Assembly: GCA_002399025.1 (NCBI GenBank)
Contig: DHCV01000035.1
Span: 55,637-119,636 of the forward strand
Origin: Bacteroidales bacterium UBA4893
GTDB lineage: Bacteria; Bacteroidota; Bacteroidia; Bacteroidales; P3
Length of the DNA: 64,000 nt
Direction: 5' to 3'
Each line of letters opens with the position of its first letter. Position 1 is the stretch's first letter. Below are positions 9,057 to 18,258 of this stretch, piece after piece. The notes under the pieces are model-generated. The model saw only the letters and a list, made by a program, of their open reading frames with translations. It was not told the origin of the DNA and made no database searches. Position numbers and translations under genes: made by a program.

Positions 9057-10184
9057 ATGAAAATAACATTAATTGGTCCTGCACATCCATATAGAGGTTC
9101 TTTTGCCACTCTAACTAAAAGGTTAGCAGAGGAATTTCAGAAGGAGGATAATATTGTTAAGATTTATACTTTCACTCTTCAATATCCAAATTTTCTTTTC
9201 CCTGGAGAAACTCAATACACTTCTAATAAAGCTCCTGAAAACGTTAATATTACTCGAATTATTAATTCCATAAATCCTTTTAACTGGATAAAGGTAGGCT
9301 TAAGAATAAAGAAAGAAAAACCAGATATGGTAATATTGAGATATTGGCTACCTTTCTTTTCTCCATGCTTATCAACCATTTCAAGAATAGCTCGTTTAAA
9401 TAAACACACAAAAGTTATAGCAATAGTTGATAATATCATCCCCCATGAAAAACGATTTTTAGACAATACGTTTACTCGTTATTTTGTTTCTGGTGTTGAT
9501 GGATTTCTTGCTATGAGTAAAAATGTTATAAATGATATTTCAAAATTTAATACTTCTAAACCACGAATTCTAACACCTCATCCCCTATTTGATGATTTTG
9601 GAAATTCGGTAAGCAAGGAAGAGGCTCAAAAGAAATTGGGTTTAAATGCTTATGATATTAATATTCTTACATTTGGTTTGATTAGAAAGTATAAAGGAGT
9701 TGACCTTTTGATTGATGCTCTTGCTGATGAGAGATTAGCTAAATATCCCATTAAACTTACTATTGCTGGAGAGTTTTATGATAGTCCTACTCCTTACTAT
9801 GATAAGGTTAAACAATTAGGTTTGAGCTCTAAAGTTAATTTTATTCCAAAATTCATTCCTGATGAAGATGTTAAGTATTATTTTTGTTCTACCGATTTAG
9901 TTGCTCAAACTTATCGTTCTGCAACACAAAGTGGAGTTACTCAAATAGGCTACCATTTTGAAAAGCCAATGCTTGTAACTAAGGTTGGAGGATTAGCAGA
10001 AATAATCCCTGAAGGAAAAGTTGGCTATGTGGTTGAGCCAGATGTAAAAGATATTTCTGATGCAATACTAAATTTCTGTGAACTTCGCCCTGACTTTACT
10101 GAAGGTATTAAAGAAGAAAAAAGAAAATACAGTTGGAATAAGAAAATAGAGGCTATAAACAAACTATATAAAGATACTCTATGA
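9057..10184 (+). CDS. GT4-family glycosyltransferase
   Basis: The 375-residue protein is a GT-B-fold retaining glycosyltransferase. The N-terminal acceptor domain starts with MKITLIGPAHPYRGSFATL. The C-terminal nucleotide-sugar domain includes FGLIRKYKGVDLLIDAL and the EKPMLVTKVGGLAEII region, corresponding to the E-x7-E area of GT4 enzymes. There is no signal peptide or membrane helix, so it works on the cytoplasmic face. It follows the methyltransferase by 17 bases and overlaps the heptose kinase gene by four (ATGA). Together they suggest addition of a heptose-type sugar to lipopolysaccharide or S-layer glycan; the exact donor is unknown. Confidence 0.87.
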   Translation: MKITLIGPAHPYRGSFATLTKRLAEEFQKEDNIVKIYTFTLQYPNFLFPGETQYTSNKAPENVNITRIINSINPFNWIKVGLRIKKEKPDMVILRYWLPFFSPCLSTISRIARLNKHTKVIAIVDNIIPHEKRFLDNTFTRYFVSGVDGFLAMSKNVINDISKFNTSKPRILTPHPLFDDFGNSVSKEEAQKKLGLNAYDINILTFGLIRKYKGVDLLIDALADERLAKYPIKLTIAGEFYDSPTPYYDKVKQLGLSSKVNFIPKFIPDEDVKYYFCSTDLVAQTYRSATQSGVTQIGYHFEKPMLVTKVGGLAEIIPEGKVGYVVEPDVKDISDAILNFCELRPDFTEGIKEEKRKYSWNKKIEAINKLYKDTL

Positions 10185-11206
10185 TAATTAGGTCTAAGGC
10201 TCCCTTGAGATTGGGATTGGCAGGAGGAGGAACAGATGTTTCACCATTCTCCGATATTTATGGAGGAAGCATTCTTAATGCAACAACATCTCTTTACGCC
10301 TATTGCGACATTATTCCAACTAATAATGGAGAAATAAACTTCTATCTTCAAGACAAGAATATCAAATACACCTATAAAAGCCAAAAAGAACTCCCCATTA
10401 ATGGAGAAATTGACCTTCTGAAAGCAATTTATAATCGTATTATTAAAGACTTTGAGCTGGATGCTCTTTCTTTCGATATTCATACCTTTGTTGATGCTCC
10501 TGCCGGTTCAGGCTTAGGAACTTCATCAACTTTGGTAGTTACTATTATTGGAGCTTTCAGTGAATGGTTGGGTTTGCCTTTGGGAGAATATGATATTGCA
10601 AACTTAGCATATAGCATAGAAAGAGAAGACTTAAAGCTTGCAGGAGGCAAACAAGACCAATATGCAGCAACCTTTGGTGGATTTAACTTTATGGAGTTTT
10701 TTGCTGAAGGGAAAGTGATTGTTAATCCTTTAAGGGTTAGAGAAGAAACTTTAAATGAACTATCAAGAAACATTGTTTTATATTACACAGAAACCTCTCG
10801 CAACTCTTCCGATATTATTCAATTGCAACAAAAGAATGTTACCCAAAAGAATGTACAAAGCATTGAAGCTATGTACAAACTTAAGGAGCAAGCCATAATG
10901 ATGAAAGAAGCTTTATTGAAGAATGATTTGGATGAGATAGGTAATATTTTGAATATTGGATGGGAATATAAGAAACAAATGGCTAAAGGTATAACAACCC
11001 AACTATTTGAAGATGTTTATGCTTCTGCCCTTAAGGCTGGAGCAATTGGAGGCAAGATTTCTGGAGCAGGTGGTGGTGGTTATATATTCTTTTACTGCCC
11101 ACAAAACACAAGATATAATGTTATTGAAGCTCTAAATAAGTTTGGTGGGAAGGTAAGGAGATTTGAATTTACCTTGTCGGGGCTTAAAACTTGGAAGATA
11201 GAATAA
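10181..11206 (+). CDS. hddA: GHMP kinase, D-glycero-D-manno-heptose-7-phosphate kinase-like
   Basis: This 341-residue sugar kinase has the GHMP-family motifs: an N-terminal APLRLGLAGGGTDV, an ATP-binding PAGSGLGTSS loop near residue 110, and a C-terminal GGKISGAGGGGYIFF. This arrangement is that of HddA, which phosphorylates D-glycero-D-manno-heptose 7-phosphate at C1 on the way to GDP-heptose. The adjacent HddC-like guanylyltransferase supports the assignment. The usual companions GmhA (isomerase) and GmhB (phosphatase) are not in this operon. A related fucose or other heptose kinase activity cannot be excluded. Confidence 0.85.
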   Translation: MIIRSKAPLRLGLAGGGTDVSPFSDIYGGSILNATTSLYAYCDIIPTNNGEINFYLQDKNIKYTYKSQKELPINGEIDLLKAIYNRIIKDFELDALSFDIHTFVDAPAGSGLGTSSTLVVTIIGAFSEWLGLPLGEYDIANLAYSIEREDLKLAGGKQDQYAATFGGFNFMEFFAEGKVIVNPLRVREETLNELSRNIVLYYTETSRNSSDIIQLQQKNVTQKNVQSIEAMYKLKEQAIMMKEALLKNDLDEIGNILNIGWEYKKQMAKGITTQLFEDVYASALKAGAIGGKISGAGGGGYIFFYCPQNTRYNVIEALNKFGGKVRRFEFTLSGLKTWKIE

Positions 11207-11910
11207 TGATGATTAAAGAAGCAATAATTTTGGCAGGTGGACAAGGAACAAGGCTGAAGAGTGTTGTTCCCGATATTCCCAAGCCATTAGCTCCAATAAA
11301 CAATACCCCTTTTCTAACCTATCTAATTCGCTTTCTAAAGCAAAAAGGGATAAAGCATATTGTTCTTTCCGTTGGCTATCGTTGGGAGATGATTAAAGAA
11401 ATATATGGCAATAGCTTTGAGAAAGTAGAGATATCTTATGCCGTTGAACAAACTCCACTTGGAACAGGAGGAGGAATTGCTTTGGCAATGGAGAAAACCA
11501 AAGAAGAAGATGTATTAATTCTTAATGGCGATTCTTTTATTGACTTTAACCTAAAGGCTTTTTATGAATTTCACAAATCTAAAAACGCAACAATTAGTTT
11601 TGTTCTTAAAGAGATGATAGATTTTGAAAGATATGGCAGTGTTGAGCTAAAGGATAATAAAATCACTGCTTTTTGTGAGAAGAGATTTATGAAAAAGGGA
11701 TTAATTAATGCAGGAGTTTATTTAGCAAAAAGAGAGATATTTGAAGGATTAAACCTTGGAGATAAATTCTCATTTGAACAAGACTATTTAGAAAAGCAAG
11801 TAATGCAAGGACTATTCTTTGGCTACACAACAAAAGGTTATTTTATAGATATTGGCATACCAGAAGATTATAATAAGGCACAAATAGATTTTAAAGAAAT
11901 ATGGAAATAA
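11206..11910 (+). CDS. hddC: Sugar-phosphate nucleotidyltransferase, HddC-like
   Basis: This nucleotidyltransferase of ~234 residues has the pyrophosphorylase signature AIILAGGQGTRL near its start. PKPLAPI follows, then LGTGGGI and the metal-binding LNGDSF. The likely role is transfer of a nucleotide (GMP in HddC) to heptose 1-phosphate. I place the start at the ATG overlapping the hddA stop (TAATG); an upstream TTG at 11191 is less likely because the family starts just before the AIILAGG strand. The gene overlaps the following thioesterase gene. The GDP specificity is inferred from the HddA neighbour, not from sequence. Confidence 0.85.
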   Translation: MMIKEAIILAGGQGTRLKSVVPDIPKPLAPINNTPFLTYLIRFLKQKGIKHIVLSVGYRWEMIKEIYGNSFEKVEISYAVEQTPLGTGGGIALAMEKTKEEDVLILNGDSFIDFNLKAFYEFHKSKNATISFVLKEMIDFERYGSVELKDNKITAFCEKRFMKKGLINAGVYLAKREIFEGLNLGDKFSFEQDYLEKQVMQGLFFGYTTKGYFIDIGIPEDYNKAQIDFKEIWK

Positions 11911-12284
11911 ATATTCCTCAAAGACAAAAAGGAGAAAAAGAGGTTTTGGTTAATGAAACAAATACAGCTAAGGCTTATGGCTCTGGGCTTATTGATGTTT
12001 TTGCAACTCCAGCAATGATAGCCCTAATGGAAAATACAGCCCATAGCAGCATTCAAGAATTCCTGCCACAAGGGATAGTTACTGTTGGGATTGAAATTAA
12101 TGTAAAGCATATTAAGGCAACCCCAATAGGTAAAACAGTCAAATGCTATTCTTCCCTTGAAAAAGTTGATGGTAAAAGATTATACTTCACAATAGAAGCC
12201 TTCGACCAAGAAGGAAAGATTGGAGAGGCTAATCATATTAGATATATAGTAGATGCTCTTAAGTTTGTTGAAAAGCTTAAATAG
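11901..12284 (+). CDS. Hotdog-fold thioesterase, FlK-like
   Basis: The 127-residue protein has a single hotdog domain resembling the fluoroacetyl-CoA thioesterase (FlK) group, with SGLIDVFATPAMIALMENTA over the central helix and a VGIEINVKH strand. The family's Thr/Glu/His catalytic set appears to be represented by T36, E44 and a downstream His. The physiological substrate is probably a short acyl-CoA rather than fluoroacetyl-CoA. Its start overlaps the end of the nucleotidyltransferase gene by 10 bases, so it is co-translated although metabolically unrelated to heptose. Function beyond thioesterase is unknown. Confidence 0.8.
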   Translation: MEINIPQRQKGEKEVLVNETNTAKAYGSGLIDVFATPAMIALMENTAHSSIQEFLPQGIVTVGIEINVKHIKATPIGKTVKCYSSLEKVDGKRLYFTIEAFDQEGKIGEANHIRYIVDALKFVEKLK

Positions 12285-12341
12285 GTATTAGGATTAAATT
12301 GATATTGAGGGCGTTTGTCCTTATTAAAAAAAGAAAGAAAA

Positions 12342-13538
12342 ATGGAACAGAAAGATTTTAAAATGGTAGCTAAAACAATGTACGGATTGGAAGGTGTTTT
12401 AGCAAATGAATTAGAGGCTCTTGGAGCAAAGAATGTTGAGAAACTTAACAGAGCAGTGAGTTTTGAGGGAGATATGAATATGCTATATAAGGCAAACTAT
12501 CAGTTGAGAACAGCAATAACAATACTTAAGCCTATTTATTCCTTTGAGGCAAACAGCGATAAAGAACTTTACGACAATATCTATAAATATAAATGGGAGA
12601 AATTGATTAATGCCGATGGAGTACTTTCCATTGAACCATCTGTTTATAGTAGCATATTTACACATTCACTCTATGCATCACAAAAAACCAAAGACGCCAT
12701 TTGCGACAGATTTAGAAGAATGTTTAATCAAAGACCAACCCTAACAAAAGAAAACCCAGACCTAATACTCAATCTACATATAAACGAAAATCAAGTAACC
12801 GTTTCACTAAATAGTAGTGGAGATAGCCTACACAGAAGAAACTACCGTCTAAGAGCAGAAATGGCACCAATCAATGAAGTGCTTGCAGCAGGACTAATAC
12901 AACTATCAGGATGGAAAAGAGATTGCAATTTCTTTGACCCAATGTGTGGCTCTGGAACAATGGTAATTGAAGCAGCTATGTTTGCTTATAACATCCCAGC
13001 ACAATACTATAGATATGATTTTGCCTTTAAAAAATGGGCAGACTTCTCAATGCCAGAATTTAGAAGAGTTAGAGATGAAGCCGATAAAGGAATAACAGAA
13101 TTTGACTATGAAATTTGGGGTTCAGACATCTCAGGCTCAGCCATCAAAACAGCCACAGAGAACATCAACAATGCCAAACTGCATAAAGACATTGAACTTT
13201 TCCGTGCCGACATTCAGGAACAAAACCCACCAGAGGGCAAAACCCTAATCATAATGAACCCTCCATACGGACAAAGAATAGAAACCGATGACTTGTTCAA
13301 CCTCTATGACATAATAGGAAGAGTATTCAAAAACAAATACTCGGGAAACACAGCTTGGATAATAAGTTCCGATATGGAAGCCTTCAAATACGTTGCCCTA
13401 CGCCCATCCCAAAAAATAACCGTATATAACTCAAACTTAGAATGTAAGTTCTGTAAATACGATATCTATGATGGAAGCAAAAAAGCGAAGAAACAACAAG
13501 GAAATCAAGAAGAGCAAGAACAAGAAAATCAAGACTAA
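12342..13538 (+). CDS. rlmL: THUMP-domain 23S rRNA (guanine-N2) methyltransferase, RlmL-type
   Basis: This 398-residue cytoplasmic enzyme should methylate guanine-N2 in 23S rRNA. The THUMP RNA-binding region covers about residues 45-150 and the Rossmann methyltransferase about 155-380. Visible motifs are FDPMCGSGTMVIEAAM for SAM binding and the catalytic MNPPYGQR. It equals the N-terminal half of E. coli RlmKL, lacking the RlmK domain, which is usual in Bacteroidetes. I chose the ATG at 12342 over a TTG at 12315 because MEQKDFKMVAKT matches the family start and A-rich sequence precedes it. The tail is a charged Gln/Glu-rich extension. Confidence 0.88.
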   Translation: MEQKDFKMVAKTMYGLEGVLANELEALGAKNVEKLNRAVSFEGDMNMLYKANYQLRTAITILKPIYSFEANSDKELYDNIYKYKWEKLINADGVLSIEPSVYSSIFTHSLYASQKTKDAICDRFRRMFNQRPTLTKENPDLILNLHINENQVTVSLNSSGDSLHRRNYRLRAEMAPINEVLAAGLIQLSGWKRDCNFFDPMCGSGTMVIEAAMFAYNIPAQYYRYDFAFKKWADFSMPEFRRVRDEADKGITEFDYEIWGSDISGSAIKTATENINNAKLHKDIELFRADIQEQNPPEGKTLIIMNPPYGQRIETDDLFNLYDIIGRVFKNKYSGNTAWIISSDMEAFKYVALRPSQKITVYNSNLECKFCKYDIYDGSKKAKKQQGNQEEQEQENQD

Positions 13539-13753
13539 CTCCTATCCTCTTCTCTACTTTGATAAACCTTTATAGAAGTGTAGATAGAACCTAAAGCTAA
13601 AAGCAATCCAGTACCTGTTCCAATTGGAGCCCCTTGAGTTGGAGAAGTGTTAACATTATTCCCATGAGTTTGAGGAGGTGTAGGTTGAGAATTGGAAGTT
13701 AAGGAAATTGAAAGAAGGATTGAAAAGAGGATTATTTTAAGTTTTGGATTCAT
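13535..13753 (-). CDS. Small exported protein with PID-CTERM-like sorting tail
   Basis: The 72-residue product has a cleavable signal peptide (residues 1-22, ending SNSQ). A short Pro/Thr/Asn-rich spacer follows, then a C-terminal PIG-TGTGLLLALGSIY hydrophobic helix and a basic/acidic tail. This three-part layout (PI-G motif, helix, charged end) resembles the small Bacteroidetes proteins with PID-CTERM-type sorting signals; here the usual Asp is replaced by Gly. It lies downstream of the T9SS cargo gene in the same direction. It overlaps the 3' end of the convergent rlmL by four bases. The resemblance is from memory and unverified. Confidence 0.6.
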   Translation of the reverse strand: MNPKLKIILFSILLSISLTSNSQPTPPQTHGNNVNTSPTQGAPIGTGTGLLLALGSIYTSIKVYQSREEDRS

Positions 13754-13846
13754 AGGAAATACATTTTAGGTTATGGATTTATGACTTAATTTTTACAATC
13801 TTATTTATGCTGTATATTTTGATTATTAAACTTTAGTATTTTTATA

Positions 13847-16800
13847 TTAGAGGTTGATAATTTTTCTAATGTAAGTGTTATTTTGTGTTTGTATTTTTAA
13901 AAGGAATACTCCTTTTTGAGTTATTTTTATTGAATTAGAGTTAAAATTATTATTTATTTTTTGACCTTTCAAGTTAGATAATTCAATACTCAATATTTTA
14001 GAAGAAGAAAAAACATACACCTCATCATCATATTGTTGAAGAGATATATTATCTTCTTTAGTTTGTATTTCTTCATCTGATAATTGGTTTCTGTAGATTT
14101 TGAGTTGAAATTTATCTTCAGAATTTACTACATTAGAATAGAAACTATAAACGCTATCTGTTTTAAAATTTATTAGTTCTATATTAGAGACCTTGTCAAA
14201 AAGAGAAATCTTATGATATTGTTCAATGGAATCAAAGTTTAATCTAATATTGTAATTATTCGCTGTTTTTGCAATAAATCCAATATCCATAATCAAACTA
14301 TCCTCAATTTGTGGTATTGAGTTTAAAGAGAATTTATCATTCCCATATTTAGAAAAAATTTCGGGACTTTGAGACCAACCACTTAGTTTTCTATTGTCAT
14401 AATTAATATCATATCCTAAACTTGCACTATCCGTAATTATAATATAAGTCTTGTCATTTCCATCAGAGGAAGATACATTTAGGTTAATAACAGAGAAATC
14501 TTCAATATTTTTTGATTCAGAAGCAGTTCTATTTATTGTTAAGGAGTTATTTAAATTACCAACTTGAACCATAAAGCCTGCAAAAGGAGGAATAGAATCC
14601 GTTGGAAGCAATGCAAAGTAATTTGAGGTATTATTATCTAATAATGAAGGAAGGGAAACATTTGTCCTTTGAAGTTGATTTAATTTAACGTAAAAAGGAT
14701 ATGGATTGCTGCATAAATGCCAACCTCTCTGAGGGTTTGGAGAAGATAAAGACGCATTACTCAAAAGCGAATAAGAATTTTCATTATTTAATTCTCCATA
14801 GAATTTTAATGATTTATTATTTTCATAACTAACTAAATATCCTCTTCCATCTACAAAGAAATCATCTGTATTTGAAGCATCCTGCCAATTCATCCATATA
14901 CCTTCATCTCCATAATCTTCCTTCCAATAATATAAATCATCATTAGCAGATATATTAAAAAAGACATTCCCAATTGAGTCTTGTGTGCTTGAAGTAGTTT
15001 TAATTGGCAAACCGTATAAATTCCAACCATTATCATTTGCCGTATAACCTTTAAAATAAGACTCAACAATGGTTTTATTCCATATATTCAAGTTCCCATT
15101 ATTGATAAATGATGCTTTTTTTTGGTTTAAAGTATCTTTAATAATAAGATTATAACATTCTGCATTAGTTCCATTATCAATTCTTAAGGTTTGATTATTA
15201 AGAATAATGGCATTATCAATTTTTGTTGGCTTTCTCTTAGACCAATTTGCATCATTCCAAGAACCATTAGTTAGTCTTTGAGAATTAACACCTGTTTGAA
15301 ATAAAATACTATTTGAATACACACTATCATTTCCATTAATAAATAATAATGTTGCTTCATAGTAAGTATCTTCTTCAAGATTTTCCATAATAAAAGAAGT
15401 GTCTGTATTGGATATATTCTCAATTTTTGCCAAACTATCAACATTACCATAAGCATTATCCATACTATGCTTTCCAAAATCAATAAAATCAGTAGAAGAA
15501 ACAGTAGTATGAGTCCCTATCTGTGTCCACTGAGAATTTAGTGTTGGAAAACCACTTGTAGGATTAACCTTCACTCCTCTACTAATATTTGATTTCCGCC
15601 TTAAAGTTGTTTTATTTGTTCTAATAGAAGGATTGCTACTATTGTTAGGATAATACCATCCATAACTTCCTGAAGGGAGTTCTCCTAAACATCCAAATAT
15701 ATCAACATATTCTCCATTTTTCATTAAAGCAATTGCATCATCACCATTAAATACATATCCAATCAAATTCAAATCTTTGTAAAAGACTCCTTCGTTTGAA
15801 ACATTTATATCCTTAAAGTATTCCATCACAACATAACATTGATTAGGTTTAATTGTGTCTAACGATGATAAATTTGTATTAAGTTCTGTACTCCCATTTA
15901 AATAATACTTTATAGAATAATCGCCCAAACAAATATCTCTTCCCGTTCCATTATAAATTTCAATAGCTCTATCATATGTCCCTGCAGTAGTATATTCGGA
16001 AATAAATAAATCATCTGCAAAAACATTTGCTCCATTGGATTTCTTTTTCAGAATAACTTTTCTATTTGAATTTGTATCTATTGAAGAGAAATTAAGTTTT
16101 GCAGAATTTGGAGAAATATCACTTACATTATTAATTGTTGATTGATTAAGAGTTGTAAAAGAAATAGTATCTGTTCTACCCTCAATAAAGCAATGATAGA
16201 TAGTATTAGGTTTTAACGATGATATTTGTAATGAGCTTAAATTAGTAGTAAAAGGAGAAGAAGGAATTGGAGTTTTTGTAATATATGTATAAGAAACGGA
16301 TAAATCATCGATAATTAAATTTTGAGAAGTATTTGAATAAAATTTTATCTTACAATTTGAATTTCCACTTGAAAAAATGGTATCATATATTTTAGAAGAG
16401 TTTTTATTAACTGAAACCGTAGAAGAATTAGAAGGAAAATTTCCTAAACTATCGGATTGATATATACTTAAATAATTTACACTTGAAGTAGAAGTATTTT
16501 TAATTGAAAACCTTAATTTATAATTACCTTCTGATTTAGATAAATTCAAGAAAGGAGTAACCAAACCTCCATATAAACCAAAAGAACAACTATCACCATT
16601 AGTATTATAAAAATTACGTCCCTGAAAACCTATATTATTGGTATAGGAATAAGGCAAATTCAAATAAGTCAAATGAGCACTATAAAGATTTCCACTATTT
16701 GTAATTGGGAAACGAGAAAAATTTTCAAAAAGGACAATTGTGTCTTCAGAAGATTTAGAAAAAACATGTATATTCAAATTCTCACCTTCTGAATTAGGAA

Positions 16801-16909
16801 AAGAAATTAAAGTAGAGTTATGAGTTGTGTTTGTTGATGTTAAGCTTTGAGAGAAAATACAATTTAGAAAGCCAAAAAAGAATATTAAAAAGAGAAATAA
16901 TTTATTCAT
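13847..16909 (-). CDS. T9SS-secreted protein with lamin-tail domain and type A sorting tail
   Basis: This 1020-residue protein has an N-terminal signal peptide (MNKLFLFLIFFFGFLNCIFSQ). A Ser/Asn/Thr-rich beta-sandwich region comes first. A lamin-tail-like domain lies near residues 296-440 (FISEYTTAGTYDRAIEIYNG, then GDDAIALMKNG and DIFGCLG). Further beta-rich modules include one with GWHLCSNPYPF. The last ~75 residues match a T9SS type A sorting domain, with LKGQKINN and KGVFLLKIQTQNNTYIRKIINL-like strands and the terminal Lys/Ile pattern. It should cross the outer membrane by T9SS and stay on the surface or be released. No catalytic residues were recognised; some lamin-tail proteins accompany nucleases, but none is fused here. 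Confidence 0.85.
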   Translation of the reverse strand: MNKLFLFLIFFFGFLNCIFSQSLTSTNTTHNSTLISFPNSEGENLNIHVFSKSSEDTIVLFENFSRFPITNSGNLYSAHLTYLNLPYSYTNNIGFQGRNFYNTNGDSCSFGLYGGLVTPFLNLSKSEGNYKLRFSIKNTSTSSVNYLSIYQSDSLGNFPSNSSTVSVNKNSSKIYDTIFSSGNSNCKIKFYSNTSQNLIIDDLSVSYTYITKTPIPSSPFTTNLSSLQISSLKPNTIYHCFIEGRTDTISFTTLNQSTINNVSDISPNSAKLNFSSIDTNSNRKVILKKKSNGANVFADDLFISEYTTAGTYDRAIEIYNGTGRDICLGDYSIKYYLNGSTELNTNLSSLDTIKPNQCYVVMEYFKDINVSNEGVFYKDLNLIGYVFNGDDAIALMKNGEYVDIFGCLGELPSGSYGWYYPNNSSNPSIRTNKTTLRRKSNISRGVKVNPTSGFPTLNSQWTQIGTHTTVSSTDFIDFGKHSMDNAYGNVDSLAKIENISNTDTSFIMENLEEDTYYEATLLFINGNDSVYSNSILFQTGVNSQRLTNGSWNDANWSKRKPTKIDNAIILNNQTLRIDNGTNAECYNLIIKDTLNQKKASFINNGNLNIWNKTIVESYFKGYTANDNGWNLYGLPIKTTSSTQDSIGNVFFNISANDDLYYWKEDYGDEGIWMNWQDASNTDDFFVDGRGYLVSYENNKSLKFYGELNNENSYSLLSNASLSSPNPQRGWHLCSNPYPFYVKLNQLQRTNVSLPSLLDNNTSNYFALLPTDSIPPFAGFMVQVGNLNNSLTINRTASESKNIEDFSVINLNVSSSDGNDKTYIIITDSASLGYDINYDNRKLSGWSQSPEIFSKYGNDKFSLNSIPQIEDSLIMDIGFIAKTANNYNIRLNFDSIEQYHKISLFDKVSNIELINFKTDSVYSFYSNVVNSEDKFQLKIYRNQLSDEEIQTKEDNISLQQYDDEVYVFSSSKILSIELSNLKGQKINNNFNSNSIKITQKGVFLLKIQTQNNTYIRKIINL

Positions 16910-17240
16910 AAATATTGAATTTTTATTTTCAGCAAAAGTATTAATTTATTTTTAGATTACAAAATAAATCATAATATATTTCTTTTATCATGCTTTTGTT
17001 AAAATTAATCTCATTTATTTATAGACAAATAAGGGTTATCTGAGATACAGAAATTAAAACCTTGTTTGAGTAAATTAAAACGAAGAAAGAAAAAATTATT
17101 ACTTGATTTCAGTAAATTAAAACAAGGTTTTATTTCATCACTTTTTTTATTTGATACAAATCAAGTATTCATAAGGCAAAGCTTAGGGTGGTATCTTTAT
17201 AGGTAATCATTTTTTCTCTTTTTTCTTGCAAGTGAAATAG
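16910..17240. other. Intergenic region with AAACGAAG/AAACAAGG repeat units
   Basis: About 330 bases between the divergent T9SS cargo and SPFH genes. It carries repeat units at 17051-17085 and 17111-17133 of the GTAAATTAAAAC(GAAG/AAGG) type. I see no ORF or RNA gene. The SPFH promoter dyad begins at 17241. Confidence 0.6.
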
Positions 17241-17269
17241 ATTTTGATATATCTTTGCAATATCAAAAT
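17241..17269 (+). promoter_or_regulatory. Promoter with overlapping 10-base dyad operator upstream of the SPFH operon
   Basis: ATTTTGATAT (17241-17250) and its exact reverse complement ATATCAAAAT (17260-17269) flank a nine-base spacer. The -7 element TATCTTTG (17250-17257) sits between the arms, so a dimeric repressor bound here would block the promoter. The first gene starts at 17302. The ribbon-helix-helix protein encoded at the end of this operon is a plausible ligand (inference). Confidence 0.7.
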
Positions 17270-17301
17270 GATATTATTAATAACAAAAAAATTAAAGTAA
17301 A

Positions 17302-18222
17302 ATGAACACACAAGAAAAAGAATTTAAGGGTTTTAGGCTTTCGGGCTTTTTTATGATTCTTATTCAAATTATTATTATTGCAGCTATGATTTTCGTTGGG
17401 TATAGGTTTGAGAACAACGAGGGTTTAGTTATTGCTTTGGAAATGGTATTATTTACAATACTAATTTTCTCTCTTATTGGATTTGTGATGATTGAGCCTA
17501 ATGAGGCAAGGGTTATGATTTTCTTTGGAAAGTATAAGGGAACTTTAAAGCAAAATGGTTTCTTCTGGGTTAATCCTTTCTATGTTAAGAAAAAACTTGT
17601 AATTAGAGCAAGAAATTTAGACATTGAACCAATTAAGGTTAATGATAAAAAGGGTAATCCTGTTATGATTGGTCTTATTTTGGTTTGGAGGATAAAGGAT
17701 ACTTATAAGGTTATGTTTGATATTGACAACAAGACTGATGCTCAATCGAAGATGAATGAGAGAATGAATTCTTATCAACAGTTTGTTGCTATTCAGAGTG
17801 ATGCTGCTTTAAGGAATATTGCTGGTCAGTTTGCTTATGATAATAATGAGATTGACGATGATATTACTTTGCGTTCTGGTGGCGAAGAGGTTAATGATAG
17901 GCTTGAAATGGAATTGAACAAAAGATTATTCCTTGCAGGTATTGAAGTTGTGGAGGCAAGAATTAATTATTTGGCTTATGCTCCTGAAATTGCTGCTGTT
18001 ATGCTCCGTCGTCAACAGGCTTCTGCTATTATTGCTGCTCGTGAAAAGATTGTTGAAGGTGCTGTTTCTATGGTTAAGATGGCTTTGGATAAGCTCTCAA
18101 CTGAAGAGATTGTTGAGCTTGATGATGATAAGAAGGCTGCAATGGTTAGCAATTTGTTAGTTGTTCTTTGTGCTGATGAACAAGCTAAGCCGGTGGTTAA
18201 TACAGGAACTCTTTATCAATAG
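17302..18222 (+). CDS. SPFH/band-7 membrane protein
   Basis: The 306-residue protein has two adjacent N-terminal transmembrane helices (about residues 15-35 and 42-62). A band-7/SPFH domain follows (about 65-260), starting with EPNEARVMIFFGKYKGTL and continuing through a long amphipathic helix rich in Ala/Gln/Arg (RRQQASAIIAAREKIVEG). SPFH proteins oligomerise on membranes and scaffold lipid microdomains or proteases. No NfeD partner is next to it. Instead it leads a three-gene operon with a PH-like membrane protein and a small RHH DNA-binding protein, an arrangement I believe is conserved in Bacteroidetes. Its promoter carries a perfect dyad. Confidence 0.9.
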   Translation: MNTQEKEFKGFRLSGFFMILIQIIIIAAMIFVGYRFENNEGLVIALEMVLFTILIFSLIGFVMIEPNEARVMIFFGKYKGTLKQNGFFWVNPFYVKKKLVIRARNLDIEPIKVNDKKGNPVMIGLILVWRIKDTYKVMFDIDNKTDAQSKMNERMNSYQQFVAIQSDAALRNIAGQFAYDNNEIDDDITLRSGGEEVNDRLEMELNKRLFLAGIEVVEARINYLAYAPEIAAVMLRRQQASAIIAAREKIVEGAVSMVKMALDKLSTEEIVELDDDKKAAMVSNLLVVLCADEQAKPVVNTGTLYQ

Positions 18223-18258
18223 GGTTTAGTTTAAGATTAAGGGAAAAAAGATAGTGTT

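Noticed and set aside
17933..18160. Leucine-rich 75-residue ORF
   Set aside because: It is an alternate frame of the SPFH coiled-coil region, whose own codons are clearly used.
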